In this document: in pieces, positions 1 through 8,481 of the stretch | Layout of the letters: each line of letters begins with the position of its first letter | Position numbering within the stretch: position 1 is the first letter of the stretch | Source of the DNA: Bog-950 sp964493695 | Lineage (GTDB): Bacteria > Bacteroidota > Bacteroidia > Chitinophagales > LD1 | Reading direction: 5' to 3' | DNA: 64,000 nucleotides | NCBI GenBank assembly: GCA_964493695.1 | Contig: CAZBPG010000005.1 | Location: forward strand, 26,500-90,499 | Made by a program: the position numbers and the translations under genes | The notes under the pieces: generated by a model | What the model was told of the DNA's origin: nothing | The model's database searches: none | Seen by the model: only the letters and a program-made list of their open reading frames with translations

Positions 1-413
1 CAGGTTGCTTTGTCAATTACTCCATTAGTAAGTGGACCCGGCCAAAAATCATCACCACTTGCGCGATAGCGTTGAGCAGCGCATTTTAGATTACCCCCAA
101 TATCTAATCCGGTAATCCAGATAGACCCCGCAAAAATGGCATTAAGTGAAGTTCCGCTTCCGTCACCTTTTGGCACTTCATAGCGGGCTTCGCTCAAATT
201 CCACCACATATCACCACCGGTAAGCAGGCGGGCACGCACGTTATTAATATCCAGATCGAATTGTGCCGATGGGGTGACACAATCTCCTGCTTCGGTTTTG
301 AAAGATGCCTTGCCGTTTTTATGCGGCTTGTTCATTTCTTCTCTCGCGTTAGCCCATACCCCTGAAAGCAGCAGTGCTGCACAGAGCGTGTGGTTCAAAA
401 GGTTCTTTTTCAT
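1..413 (-). CDS. Secreted Bacteroidota surface protein, N-terminal fragment (runs off left edge)
   Basis: The reading frame starts at an ATG whose complement is at 411-413 and stays open for 137 codons to the window edge, so the gene is truncated here by the window, not by mutation. The first 24 residues (MKKNLLNHTLCAALLLSGVW...) are a classic signal peptide. The mature start contains 'NNVRARLLTGGDMWW', 'IFAGSIWITGLDIGG' and 'DFWPGPL'. I know this pattern from the N-termini of very large Bacteroidota proteins that end in a T9SS C-terminal sorting domain. Function of that family is not established. It lies downstream of and co-oriented with the TonB receptor gene, 55 bp away, so the two may be co-transcribed. 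The C-terminus is not visible, so T9SS secretion is inference. Confidence 0.8.
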   Translation of the reverse strand, partial: MKKNLLNHTLCAALLLSGVWANAREEMNKPHKNGKASFKTEAGDCVTPSAQFDLDINNVRARLLTGGDMWWNLSEARYEVPKGDGSGTSLNAIFAGSIWITGLDIGGNLKCAAQRYRASGDDFWPGPLTNGVIDKAT

Positions 414-468
414 ACTCTACAATTTTGGTTTTTAGTGTTTTCCAGGTTTAGGTTTTTATAGTGTTTTT

Positions 469-3400
469 CTAGAAACTAAATACAGCTCCGAGGTATATTC
501 TTCTAGGTAAAGAATAGTTATCGGGACGGTTGATATAAGCAGCATATTGATCCTTATATGCCTGCGGATTTAAAGCTGATTGAATGGCCGATGAACTGGC
601 AGGGTCGCTCAGATAACCATCATCGCTTGGGGTTCCGGTAAAGCGGTAAACAGATACCGCGTTTTTAGAGCCAATGAGGTTTTGAACCTGCAAGTATATC
701 TGCAGCGAAATCTCGCGTTTGTCGTCTTTCTTTGCATCCTTTTTGCCAACTACAAAAGTAAAGTCTTTCCATATACGGGCATTCAAACGGAAATACCAGG
801 GAATGCGCGAACCGTTGATGGAACCTTGTGTAATCGGGCGGCCGGGCTGACCTTCCAAGCCTTCGGGGGTAGCATTTACCTGAGCGGTGTAAGGTGTTCC
901 GGAACGTGCTGCCAATTGCAGGTTGATACCGAAGTTGGAAAGAATCTGCTTGTTCTTAACCGTTGGGCCGTTGTAATCTTTGCCTTCACCAAAACTATAA
1001 CTTGCATTCAGATTGATAGTATGGCGGGCATCGTAATTTAAGGAATTAATGCTGCGGAAGTTCGGCTGGTTAGAGTTTACCAGATTTGCCTGCGAACGGT
1101 CGTCTGAACCTGTACCTTCGGCAAATGACATGGTGTAGTTTGCTTTTAAAGTAACGTTACCGGTCCTGCGTAAGTCAAAGTCGAGTGTAAAACCTTTGGT
1201 GGTTCCGAAGTCAATGTTTCCGTAAGTGATATAATCTTTAGGATAAGCATTGATAATTTTACGAACCTGCACCTGATCGCGGAACTCGCGGTAGAAAGCC
1301 GAAATAGTAACAGCGGATGTATTGCTAACTTTCTGTTTGAAACCTAACTCAAAATCAATGGTTCTTTCCGGTTTAAGGTTCGGGTTGTTCAGAGTTCCAC
1401 CAATGTTATCGCTGAAGTACAGATAATCGGTCGGGTCCATAATCACACGGTTAGAAGGACGCTGCGAAAGAATATCGTAGTGGGCGAAGAACAACGCCTT
1501 ATCGGTTAAGTTAAACGAGAACTGTAAACGGGGCATTACAATAACCTTTGGTTTGTAATCTTCAAAGGTTCCGTTCGGGTCAAACTTATCCGGGTCTTTG
1601 ATATCCGAATTCGGGTCTTTTAAGTATGGCTGAATAGTTCCTGTGCTGGATGCAGAAGCTACGGCTTTACCGCTGGTTAACTCATTACCAAAACGGTCGT
1701 ACCAAATATTTCCGTTACGGTAACCTGCAATGGCTGTAGGTGCTTTTGAATTATCTACATATACGTAGTAGTCATCGCCAATATTGGATGGGTGAGTTAC
1801 CGGACCACTACCAAGAGTGGTAGCTTCTGATTTAGTATTGATTGGGTAAATCGAGTATTCATCTTTCAACACTTTTTGATTTGCATCAAAACGGTCAATA
1901 CGAACACCTACGTTAAATGTGAGGTCCTTAAAGTAGAAACGGTCAGAGATATAAGCCGCTGTATATATAGGACGGAACGCAGGAATTGCTCTTTCCAATT
2001 CTCCGTCTGCTCTTCTCTTGGTAAAGAAATCGTTGAAAGAAGGCTGTTTGGTTAATCTGTTTCCATACGGGTCGTACCCGCGGTAAGTAACCAAGAATGT
2101 ACCATCACCCAACAGGTTTTCCGGTGAGAACATATTCAAGTTCAACTGGTCGGGAGAAAGGGCATCTATATCTATAAAGTCGGTATTGGTTTCTGAAAGA
2201 CCCAATGATTTGCGCAACTCCTTATCAAAGAATGTCTGCTTGTCAGCATTATAATAACGATTGAATAAAATAGTATCGGTTAAATTGAATGCCGGACGGT
2301 TTGGGTCATTATACGCATAGTCCTGTCCGTTGATGTGGAATATCGGGTTACTTCTGTCTAACTCGTCAAGATGAACGTTGGCAAGTGAACGGGCGCGCTG
2401 CCACAAACCGAGTGGCGATACTGTATATGCACGTTGAATTCTCTGTTCAAATTCAACTCCAAATTCAAACGAGTGCTTGTTGCGGCTTGGTGCACCGGGC
2501 TTCAAAATATCAAATGCTCCTTCTAAACGAACGCGGTATTGATCGTTGTCATTACCCTTTCCATAACCGTTATACTGGCGACCTGTATTATACCAAATAT
2601 TATAGTTGAGGTTTGAGCGCTGTCCGTTAATCAAGGCCTGATTACTCTGAATCTGGTTTAGATTAGAGGTAAACTCAGCATTGTTATCACCAAAGGCTTC
2701 ATATCTTCCGTTGCCATCGCGGGTAGCGTCCAGCAACTCGTAATATTGTTCTGTAAATCTGGTTCCGTAAGGGTTCACGTCTCCCGGTGTAAAGAGAACA
2801 GTAGTATCTGAATAGCCCAGTTGTTTCCAACCAGTATAAATGAGGTTACCTACACCAAAGGTGTCATAACCGAACACCGGTGATTTCATGGTTTCAAACT
2901 TACCTATGTAACCATAATTGAAATAGTTAGCCCCGTGCGATTCATCTTCGTACTGGGTCTGATACTTCTCGTAGTCAACCTGCAAAGAGTAAAACGCATT
3001 TTGGAAAGCAGAAGATTTTTTCTTCTTGCCACCTTCTTCATCATCCTGCTGCTTTGCCGAGAAGTTGTGTGTAAAGCGACCGAATACACGCCAGTTCAGG
3101 GTGGTGTTAAGCGGATTATTCTCTGAATTAAACAAGGTGTATTTCTCTATCCAGTCGTGGTACTTTCTGTAAGTTGCTGAACCACCAAACGAAAGGGTAA
3201 TGTTATCGGCCGGGCGGATATCAAAGCGTCCGGTACCGCGGAAGTTCTGGTCGCTTGTATTTGGCTTTACTTTCTGCTTAAACATATCTTTATAGGTAAT
3301 GTTTTCAGCGGCCAGATTGAAACCCTTTGCCGATTCTTTCTCCAACAACGGATTTTGGCGTAAATTATCCAACACCTCCGGACGGATTTGCCATACACCA

Positions 3401-4263
3401 ATAGCGGAAGGGTTAGGGTCTTTCTGGCCTAAATATTCAAAAGCGGCAAAGAAACCCATGATGGCTTTGTTCGTTTTCTTTTGTTTCCAGATTGGGCCAG
3501 TGAGGTTTCCGTTTACGAGGTTAAACCCGTAAGCATCTAAGCCCTGAGTAGTCTGATATTCTATCCCTCCATTAAACTGAGATGAAGGTCCTTTAGAAGT
3601 GATGTTTACGATACCTCCTGTTACGTCACCGTATTTTGCAGGGATACCACCAGTGATTACCTGCAGCTGTTCGATGGAAGAGGTAGGCATGGTAGGCACA
3701 CCGGTTACTTTTACACCGTCTATATAATATTGAGTACCCGCATCGCGACCTCCCTTAACGTTAATACCCTTACCTTGGTCTGACTGGAAAGCACCTGCTG
3801 TGGTGGCTACTATATCCGTTACGTTTTTGGTGGGCATATTGGCAATTACATCTGCAGACACTACATTTTGTGAAGATGTGTTTCCAGGGTCAATCAAAGG
3901 AACTTTATAAGAAATAATTTCAACCTCGGCTAACTCTTTGGATGATGGCTTCAGTTTAATGTCGATGAAGGTTGACTTATCGGCACTAACCACTACCCCC
4001 TGCTGCACCTGAGTGCCGTAACCGATATACGAAACCTGAAGGTTGTATTTGCCGGGATTAAGGGGTTTAATAGAATAGTTACCGTCAAAGTCAGTAGTAG
4101 TCCCTCTTCCGGTACTTGCTCCTTTATTATCTACCAACACCACATTGGCAACAGGAACGCCTTCGCCATTTTCATCAATCACCTTTCCGGAGATTTCACC
4201 GTTTTGTGCATAGGCTGCAAAAAATCCGGCAACCAAACTGAGGAGAGTAAAAAGTTTTTTCAT
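469..4263 (-). CDS. TonB-dependent outer-membrane receptor with CarboxypepD-reg N-terminal domain
   Basis: A 1264-residue protein. Residues 1-19 are a signal peptide ending AYAQ. Residues about 22-108 are a carboxypeptidase-regulatory-like beta-sandwich (GEISGKVIDENGEGVPVANV ... YNLQVSYIGYGTQ), typical of Bacteroidota SusC/CirA-like receptors. Residues about 125-225 are the plug (VSADVIANMPTKNVTDIVAT; 'GGRDAGTQYYIDGV'; 'GGIPAKYGDVTGGIVNI'). The rest is the 22-strand barrel, ending in aromatic F (GAVFSF), as expected for Bam substrates. No SusD partner is adjacent, so this is a stand-alone receptor whose substrate cannot be read from the sequence. A lysine/acid-rich loop (DDEEGGKKKK) near residue 410 is probably surface exposed or periplasmic. 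The ATG is preceded by a good promoter box at 4302-4328. Confidence 0.93.
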   Translation of the reverse strand: MKKLFTLLSLVAGFFAAYAQNGEISGKVIDENGEGVPVANVVLVDNKGASTGRGTTTDFDGNYSIKPLNPGKYNLQVSYIGYGTQVQQGVVVSADKSTFIDIKLKPSSKELAEVEIISYKVPLIDPGNTSSQNVVSADVIANMPTKNVTDIVATTAGAFQSDQGKGINVKGGRDAGTQYYIDGVKVTGVPTMPTSSIEQLQVITGGIPAKYGDVTGGIVNITSKGPSSQFNGGIEYQTTQGLDAYGFNLVNGNLTGPIWKQKKTNKAIMGFFAAFEYLGQKDPNPSAIGVWQIRPEVLDNLRQNPLLEKESAKGFNLAAENITYKDMFKQKVKPNTSDQNFRGTGRFDIRPADNITLSFGGSATYRKYHDWIEKYTLFNSENNPLNTTLNWRVFGRFTHNFSAKQQDDEEGGKKKKSSAFQNAFYSLQVDYEKYQTQYEDESHGANYFNYGYIGKFETMKSPVFGYDTFGVGNLIYTGWKQLGYSDTTVLFTPGDVNPYGTRFTEQYYELLDATRDGNGRYEAFGDNNAEFTSNLNQIQSNQALINGQRSNLNYNIWYNTGRQYNGYGKGNDNDQYRVRLEGAFDILKPGAPSRNKHSFEFGVEFEQRIQRAYTVSPLGLWQRARSLANVHLDELDRSNPIFHINGQDYAYNDPNRPAFNLTDTILFNRYYNADKQTFFDKELRKSLGLSETNTDFIDIDALSPDQLNLNMFSPENLLGDGTFLVTYRGYDPYGNRLTKQPSFNDFFTKRRADGELERAIPAFRPIYTAAYISDRFYFKDLTFNVGVRIDRFDANQKVLKDEYSIYPINTKSEATTLGSGPVTHPSNIGDDYYVYVDNSKAPTAIAGYRNGNIWYDRFGNELTSGKAVASASSTGTIQPYLKDPNSDIKDPDKFDPNGTFEDYKPKVIVMPRLQFSFNLTDKALFFAHYDILSQRPSNRVIMDPTDYLYFSDNIGGTLNNPNLKPERTIDFELGFKQKVSNTSAVTISAFYREFRDQVQVRKIINAYPKDYITYGNIDFGTTKGFTLDFDLRRTGNVTLKANYTMSFAEGTGSDDRSQANLVNSNQPNFRSINSLNYDARHTINLNASYSFGEGKDYNGPTVKNKQILSNFGINLQLAARSGTPYTAQVNATPEGLEGQPGRPITQGSINGSRIPWYFRLNARIWKDFTFVVGKKDAKKDDKREISLQIYLQVQNLIGSKNAVSVYRFTGTPSDDGYLSDPASSSAIQSALNPQAYKDQYAAYINRPDNYSLPRRIYLGAVFSF

Positions 4264-4301
4264 CGCAATTATTTTTCAGTGTGCGCTCTTTAAAAAGCGG
4301 T

Positions 4302-4328
4302 CAAATGTAATTTTTTTTGCAAAACAAA
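4302..4328 (-). promoter_or_regulatory. Bacteroidota-type promoter for the TonB receptor
   Basis: On the minus strand there is a perfect TAnnTTTG box (TACATTTG, complement of 4302-4309) with TTTG at 4325-4328, 15 bp upstream; a second TTTG lies at 4320-4323. Consensus spacing is usually somewhat longer, so the -33 element is less certain than the -7 box. Predicted leader about 30-35 nt. Confidence 0.45.
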
Positions 4329-4433
4329 GTTAAGGCGGAGTTGAGGGTTTTAGTATGCTTTGAACGAAAAATGACAGAACTGTGACAATTCAAAAAAAAC
4401 AACCGATTTTACCAATGAAAAATGGAGTTGCGT

Positions 4434-4468
4434 TCAACAAAAAAACCATGAAAGTTTTGTCATGGTTT
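4434..4468 (-). terminator. Rho-independent terminator of the secreted hydrolase gene
   Basis: Arms AAAACCATGA (4441-4450) and TCATGGTTTT (4459-4468) with an 8-nt loop, followed on the minus strand by a run of seven T. It lies 55 bp past the hydrolase stop. A T-rich tract also follows on the plus strand, so it could work both ways. Confidence 0.65.
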
Positions 4469-4522
4469 TGTCATTTTTTTAAGGAAACTGCTTTTTGCCC
4501 GAAACGGTGTTACAAAATCGGC

Positions 4523-6874
4523 TTACTCCACTATCAATTTACTGCGAAGAGTAGTACCGGTTTTTTCGAGGCTTATCAGATAAACTCCTTTAACTAATGA
4601 AGCCGTAGTTATTGACGATTGACCATTGACCATTGACCATTGCAGAACCAGTTTGCCGGTAGCATCAAAAACTTTCAGCTCTGCTCCTATCCAATTGCTG
4701 CCGGTTACTATTTGCAGGTTACCCCTTGGGTTGGGGTTCGGGTAAACACTGAATCTGTCTTCTCCTGCTTCCTGAATGCTGTTATAGATGAAGCCAACTT
4801 CTGAAGACAGGCTGCTGCAAAAATTGCCGTCTGTTACTAATACCGAGTAGTTACCGCTTTCGGCAGGAATGTAGGTGTAGTTGTTTGCGGTTGGAATCAA
4901 TTGCCCGTTCAGATACCAAAAGAAAGTATAACCGGCACCGGTGGGACTTGCTGTTAGCGTATTTCCTGCTGTTGTAATCTGTGCGTTAGGCGTATCTGTC
5001 ATCACTACGTTCAGTGAAAGAGTGTTGCTGTTACCGCAACTGTTCGAAGTATTTATGGTAATGGTTCCGGATGAATTGACGTTGATAATAGGAGCCGCTG
5101 AGTTACCGGTGCCAACAAACGACCAGTCGTTTGGGATAACCCAGTTGTAATCATCATTGCCGGTTGGGAAAGGATTAAGGGTATAATACGTCCCTGTTCC
5201 GCCTCCCATACAGATAGTATCCGGTCCGGCAATTTCTCCGGCAAGGGTTGGCGCGGTGTTTACTGTTACATTAAAATACGAAGGCAAGCTTTGGCCACAT
5301 TCGTTTACGGCTAACACGCCCACATTGCCCCCGGTGCTGTTAGTAGTTACGGCAATGTCGGTTGAATCGTAAGGTGCACCGGGTAGCCAGCCTGTCGGGA
5401 AATTCCATTCATAGGAATTGGCACCGCTAACCGGTGCTATGGAAAACTGAAGAAGCTGCCCTGCACAGGCAGTATCGGTTCCGGTAATAGTTCCGGGTGT
5501 TCCAAGTGTGGAAGGAACCACGGTAATTATTTTGGTAACCGGTGAAGTTATTCCGCAGTTATTTTCGGCAGTTACAGAAATTGTTCCACCGGTGGTGCCG
5601 GAGGTTACCTGAATAGAACTGGTATCGTTTGCACCGGTAATACTCCAACCGCCCGGCAAAGTCCAGTTATAAGCAGTTGCCGCAGTGTCGTTTTGCACGG
5701 CAATACTGATATTGGCAATTCCCGAACAAACCGTATCGGCAGCAGTAATGGCAGAAGGTGTTACCGGTGGCAGGTTTTCGGTAACGGTAACCGATACTGC
5801 AGCCAGCGAACAGGTGCCGTTGCCTACCACCACCGAGTATGTTCCTGCTGTATTCGGGTGAAGCATGAAACCGGTAGAGTTATCGTTCCATAAATATTGA
5901 AAGCCGCTTGGGTTAGCGGTAAGCATGGTGCTGTTGCCGCTGCAAAAACTCGGGGTGCCTCCAATAGATGCACTGGAAGGAACCGTGTTGGTGCAGTTGC
6001 GCTGTTTCACATCTACCGTATTGGCGGTATATCTCGATTCAAAAAGAGTCCATGCACTGCAATCGCCTTTTAAATAGTAATCGAGAAAAGGAATAAGATG
6101 ATACAGCGTTTTATCAATCTGCTGTTGCCGCGTTAGTGCTGAACTGGCACAGCCGGAAAAGCCTTCGCCAAAACTGCAGGCAGAGTTAGCGTTGCCGTAC
6201 TGGCAATGCAGCCCACCGGTAATGTTGATTAAGAATTTGCAACCGGAACCGGATGAATCATACATAGGTTGCTGGTGAGTGGCAATGGGCGCAATGCAAT
6301 CCAGGCTACCGGCAAAGGAGAGATAGGGCTTGGTCATTAAAGGGGCGGCAGTAACCGAAGACGGATTGGTAACCGCTGCGGCAAACGTAAAACTGCAGGC
6401 CTGCGGGTTGCCGTATTGTGCCGAAAGCACGGTGCTTCCTCCGCCCATGGAGTGGCCACCGGTAGCCCCCTTAGCTACTACTTTATTATAAAAAGGCGAA
6501 GCGTTGTTACCGGTTCCTTCCGCAATTAATTTGTTGTATACAAAAAGAATATCCTGCGCAAAGTTGGCGTGGCTGGGCGAAAGACCGGTTTCGGTAGTCA
6601 GCAAACCCACAATGTAGCCGCGCTTGGCGAGCGAGTCGGCATAGGGGTAATAAGGGGTTTGGTTCATACTGAAACCGTGCGCAAAAATTACGAACGGAAA
6701 TTGGCCGGTGGCTACCGCCTGATTGGTACCGGGGTACCGGAAATCAACCCCTACCGAACGATTGCTGCGGGCAGGGTCGGTATAGGTAATGGTTTGTGTG
6801 CCTATGGTATAAAATTGGGCATACATATACAGAGCAGAAAATACAGCTACTACAGTGAGGATGTTCTTTTTCAT
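4523..6874 (-). CDS. T9SS-secreted alpha/beta hydrolase (lipase/cutinase-like) with Ig/PKD-like modules
   Basis: A 783-residue secreted enzyme. Residues 1-19 are a signal peptide (ends YAQ). Residues about 20-285 are an alpha/beta hydrolase: oxyanion HGF at 66-68, nucleophile elbow GHSMGG with Ser142, likely acid Asp192 (GSLDCIAP) and likely His223 (GGLHCQ). This arrangement matches the chlorophyllase/PET-hydrolase-like group, whose members cleave carboxyl esters. Paired cysteines in the catalytic region suggest disulfides. Residues about 300-690 are four or so repeated Ig/PKD-like segments, with recurring 'W.(I/L)P..W' and 'C' positions. Residues about 708-783 (VYPNPNPRGNLQIV ... LVKGVYLISL ... 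KLIVE) are a type A T9SS sorting domain. The real substrate is unknown. A heptanucleotide repeat lies inside the sorting domain (see findings). Confidence 0.88.
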   Translation of the reverse strand: MKKNILTVVAVFSALYMYAQFYTIGTQTITYTDPARSNRSVGVDFRYPGTNQAVATGQFPFVIFAHGFSMNQTPYYPYADSLAKRGYIVGLLTTETGLSPSHANFAQDILFVYNKLIAEGTGNNASPFYNKVVAKGATGGHSMGGGSTVLSAQYGNPQACSFTFAAAVTNPSSVTAAPLMTKPYLSFAGSLDCIAPIATHQQPMYDSSGSGCKFLINITGGLHCQYGNANSACSFGEGFSGCASSALTRQQQIDKTLYHLIPFLDYYLKGDCSAWTLFESRYTANTVDVKQRNCTNTVPSSASIGGTPSFCSGNSTMLTANPSGFQYLWNDNSTGFMLHPNTAGTYSVVVGNGTCSLAAVSVTVTENLPPVTPSAITAADTVCSGIANISIAVQNDTAATAYNWTLPGGWSITGANDTSSIQVTSGTTGGTISVTAENNCGITSPVTKIITVVPSTLGTPGTITGTDTACAGQLLQFSIAPVSGANSYEWNFPTGWLPGAPYDSTDIAVTTNSTGGNVGVLAVNECGQSLPSYFNVTVNTAPTLAGEIAGPDTICMGGGTGTYYTLNPFPTGNDDYNWVIPNDWSFVGTGNSAAPIINVNSSGTITINTSNSCGNSNTLSLNVVMTDTPNAQITTAGNTLTASPTGAGYTFFWYLNGQLIPTANNYTYIPAESGNYSVLVTDGNFCSSLSSEVGFIYNSIQEAGEDRFSVYPNPNPRGNLQIVTGSNWIGAELKVFDATGKLVLQWSMVNGQSSITTASLVKGVYLISLEKTGTTLRSKLIVE
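4614..4641 (+). repeat. Heptanucleotide tandem repeat inside the sorting domain
   Basis: Three perfect GACCATT copies (4621-4641) preceded by one imperfect copy (GACGATT, 4614-4620). It lies inside the coding region of the secreted hydrolase, in the last part of its T9SS sorting domain. Seven is not a multiple of three, so copy-number change would shift frame. Confidence 0.85.
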
Positions 6875-6985
6875 TCGGCTTGATTGTTGGTCAAATATAT
6901 TTATTCAAACAAGTGCGCTGTTTATTTGTTCGTTGGTTGGCGGAAGAAGATTTTTTTTATTTTTCGCAGTACAATTTTCAAAATT

Positions 6986-7375
6986 ATGATAGTTAATGCC
7001 ACACACTTTATACCGGTAAAAGAAGCTGCGAAAATACAAGGCGTTACCGCGCGAACCGTTCACGAATGGATTAGGAACGGTAAAATAGGCTACATTAAAA
7101 TGGGCGGAACCAATTACGTGCAGCGCGGTTCGGGTAAAGAGTTTCACGAAAAATACTCCGGATTGAACATTGATTTTGGCCGCTTAATATGGGTGCCCAA
7201 GTTTGCCAAACAACGCAAAATTGCCCCACGCACTATTTATGAAAAGATAATTCTGGGAGTTATAAATGCTGTAACACTTGGCGACAAGGTTTTTGTTGAC
7301 CCTCAAGACCCCAGTATGGTTAAATTCCTCGAAACCAGAAAAAGAAAGCCCCGCAGGAAAAGACCCTTCTTCTAA
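6986..7375 (+). CDS. Small helix-turn-helix (excisionase/MerR-like) DNA-binding protein
   Basis: 129 residues from the ATG at 6986. An upstream in-frame start at 6884 would add 34 low-complexity aromatic residues and is rejected. Residues about 8-45 (FIPVKEAAKIQGVTARTVHEWIRNGKIGYIKMGG) form a winged-helix HTH of the HTH_17/excisionase type. A second, weaker HTH-like segment follows at about 68-105 (WVPKFAKQRKIAPRTIYEKIILGVINAV), so the protein looks like a tandem duplication of the fold. The C-terminus is strongly basic (RKRKPRRKRPFF). Function is unknown: either a regulator or a nucleoid/recombination accessory. It reads straight into the 42-bp palindromic array at 7420-7629, which makes that array a candidate binding target (inference only). 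Confidence 0.7.
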   Translation: MIVNATHFIPVKEAAKIQGVTARTVHEWIRNGKIGYIKMGGTNYVQRGSGKEFHEKYSGLNIDFGRLIWVPKFAKQRKIAPRTIYEKIILGVINAVTLGDKVFVDPQDPSMVKFLETRKRKPRRKRPFF

Positions 7376-7419
7376 TCGGCTTTCAATATGAGCCTCGCAA
7401 GACCTGTAGACGAATATAA

Positions 7420-7629
7420 TTGTATAAAAATATCTGTCGACATACCAGCGAACGGATAATTTTGTACAATTATAGATGCCCGCCAACAATTGGACGCATA
7501 TTTTTGTACAATTATATCTGTTGACATACCATTGTGCATATATAATTGTACAAATCTACCTGTTGACTGACCAATAGGCGCTTATTTTTGTACAATTATA
7601 TCCGCACAATGGTAACAAAAACACTATTT
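7420..7629. repeat. Tandem array of five 42-bp units with TTGTACAA palindromes
   Basis: Units begin at 7420, 7462, 7504, 7546 and 7588. Each opens with the palindrome TTGTACAA (first unit TTGTATAA), so palindrome centres are exactly 42 bp apart. Units 2, 3 and 5 continue ATTATA. Units 1, 3 and 4 share a middle part resembling CTGTTGACATACC. Most end in a T-rich tract. The array occupies nearly all of the 318-bp space between the convergent HTH and MBL-fold genes; nothing else was found in that gap. Confidence 0.9.
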
Positions 7630-7693
7630 GGAGAACCAAGTTACCCCAATTATACCTATAAATGGCAGTTTTCTTTAAAAAACAAGGGTTTGC

Positions 7694-8434
7694 TTAGTTG
7701 AAGACCGAAGCCCCGGATTGCAGGAAGGGGTTGTTGCGTCTTTCAATGCCTATAAACGTTTCGGGGCCGTGGCCGGAGTATACTTTAACATCATCGGGCA
7801 GCTTCATCATTACCTCGGTAAGCGATTTAAACAGCACCTGCCCATCGGCACCCGGTATATCAAAGCGGCCTACACTGCCCTGAAACAGCACATCGCCACT
7901 GAAAATTATACCCCCCTGCCCCCTAAAGGGGGTGTTAACAGCCGAACCCGAATCTTCATTTGACTGCTTGTCTTTAAAGCCCCCTTCAGGGGGTTGGGGG
8001 TTGTAGTAAAACGCCAGATGGCCCGGTGAATGGCCGGGAACAAAAAGCACTTTCAAAACAGTTTTTCCGAATTTTACTTCATCGCCTTCTTTCAAAAAAT
8101 TCTTCGGCTCCGGTGAGGCTTCGCAGTTAAAACCGAAATAACTTTGGTAGTCGAGCGCGGCATACATTACCTGCAGTTCTGTTTCATGAAACTCCGGCAG
8201 CAGGTTATAAGTGTCGCACACAAATTTATTGCCCGGAAAATGGTCAATGTGGCAATGCGTATTCAGCAACTTCACCGGTTTCAAGCCATGCGCCCGAATG
8301 GTTTGTGTTAATTGATTGCGCTCTTTGTCGCTGCTGCAACCGGGGTCTATGATGATGCACTCTTTTGTTTCGTCTTCTATTATATAGGTGTTTTCCTGAA
8401 ACGGATTAAAAGTATGTTTATGAACCTTAAGCAT
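7694..8434 (-). CDS. MBL-fold metallo-hydrolase (glyoxalase II-like) with in-frame palindromic insert
   Basis: A 246-residue cytoplasmic metallo-beta-lactamase-fold hydrolase. The metal motif is HCHIDH (His60, His62, Asp64, His65), with a further His at GHSPGH (135/139), the bridging Asp181 (FSGDVLFQGSVGR), and His224 or so in YSGHGPET. The layout matches the short YcbL/GloB-like proteins of Bacteroidota (usually about 210-215 residues), which hydrolyse thioesters such as S-lactoylglutathione or related thiols; the actual substrate is unknown. The extra length is an insertion at residues about 145-175, rich in P, G, S, D and N, coded by an inverted-repeat element (7910-8003). It falls in a loop just before the strand carrying Asp181, so the enzyme may still fold. 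Confidence 0.85.
   Translation of the reverse strand: MLKVHKHTFNPFQENTYIIEDETKECIIIDPGCSSDKERNQLTQTIRAHGLKPVKLLNTHCHIDHFPGNKFVCDTYNLLPEFHETELQVMYAALDYQSYFGFNCEASPEPKNFLKEGDEVKFGKTVLKVLFVPGHSPGHLAFYYNPQPPEGGFKDKQSNEDSGSAVNTPFRGQGGIIFSGDVLFQGSVGRFDIPGADGQVLFKSLTEVMMKLPDDVKVYSGHGPETFIGIERRNNPFLQSGASVFN
7910..8003. repeat. Palindromic mini-element inserted in frame in the MBL gene
   Basis: Two inverted copies of a G/C-run motif, CCCCCnnCCCCCTnAAGGGGG: left copy at 7911-7935, right copy (reverse complement) at about 7977-8003, enclosing about 40 bp. The insert keeps the reading frame open and adds about 31 codons compared with the usual enzyme. Confidence 0.75.
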
Positions 8435-8481
8435 AATTTATTTTTTAAGTTTGAAAGGCGAAAATAGAATTCTGAAATTCG

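Noticed and set aside
6884..6985. Upstream extension of the HTH protein
   Set aside because: The 34 extra residues are aromatic and low-complexity and cover the promoter region; the HTH fold begins right after the ATG at 6986.
7184..7489. 101-codon minus-strand ORF over the HTH gene and array start
   Set aside because: Runs antisense to a convincing HTH gene and uses array sequence; no recognisable domain.
7372..7582. Minus-strand open frame through array 1 giving 14-residue units
   Set aside because: Only about 56 codons from the first ATG, overlapping the HTH gene's stop, no homologue recognised; noted under findings as an alternative origin only.
7420..7629. CRISPR array
   Set aside because: No constant repeat plus unique spacer structure; units are contiguous and diverged, and no cas genes are present.
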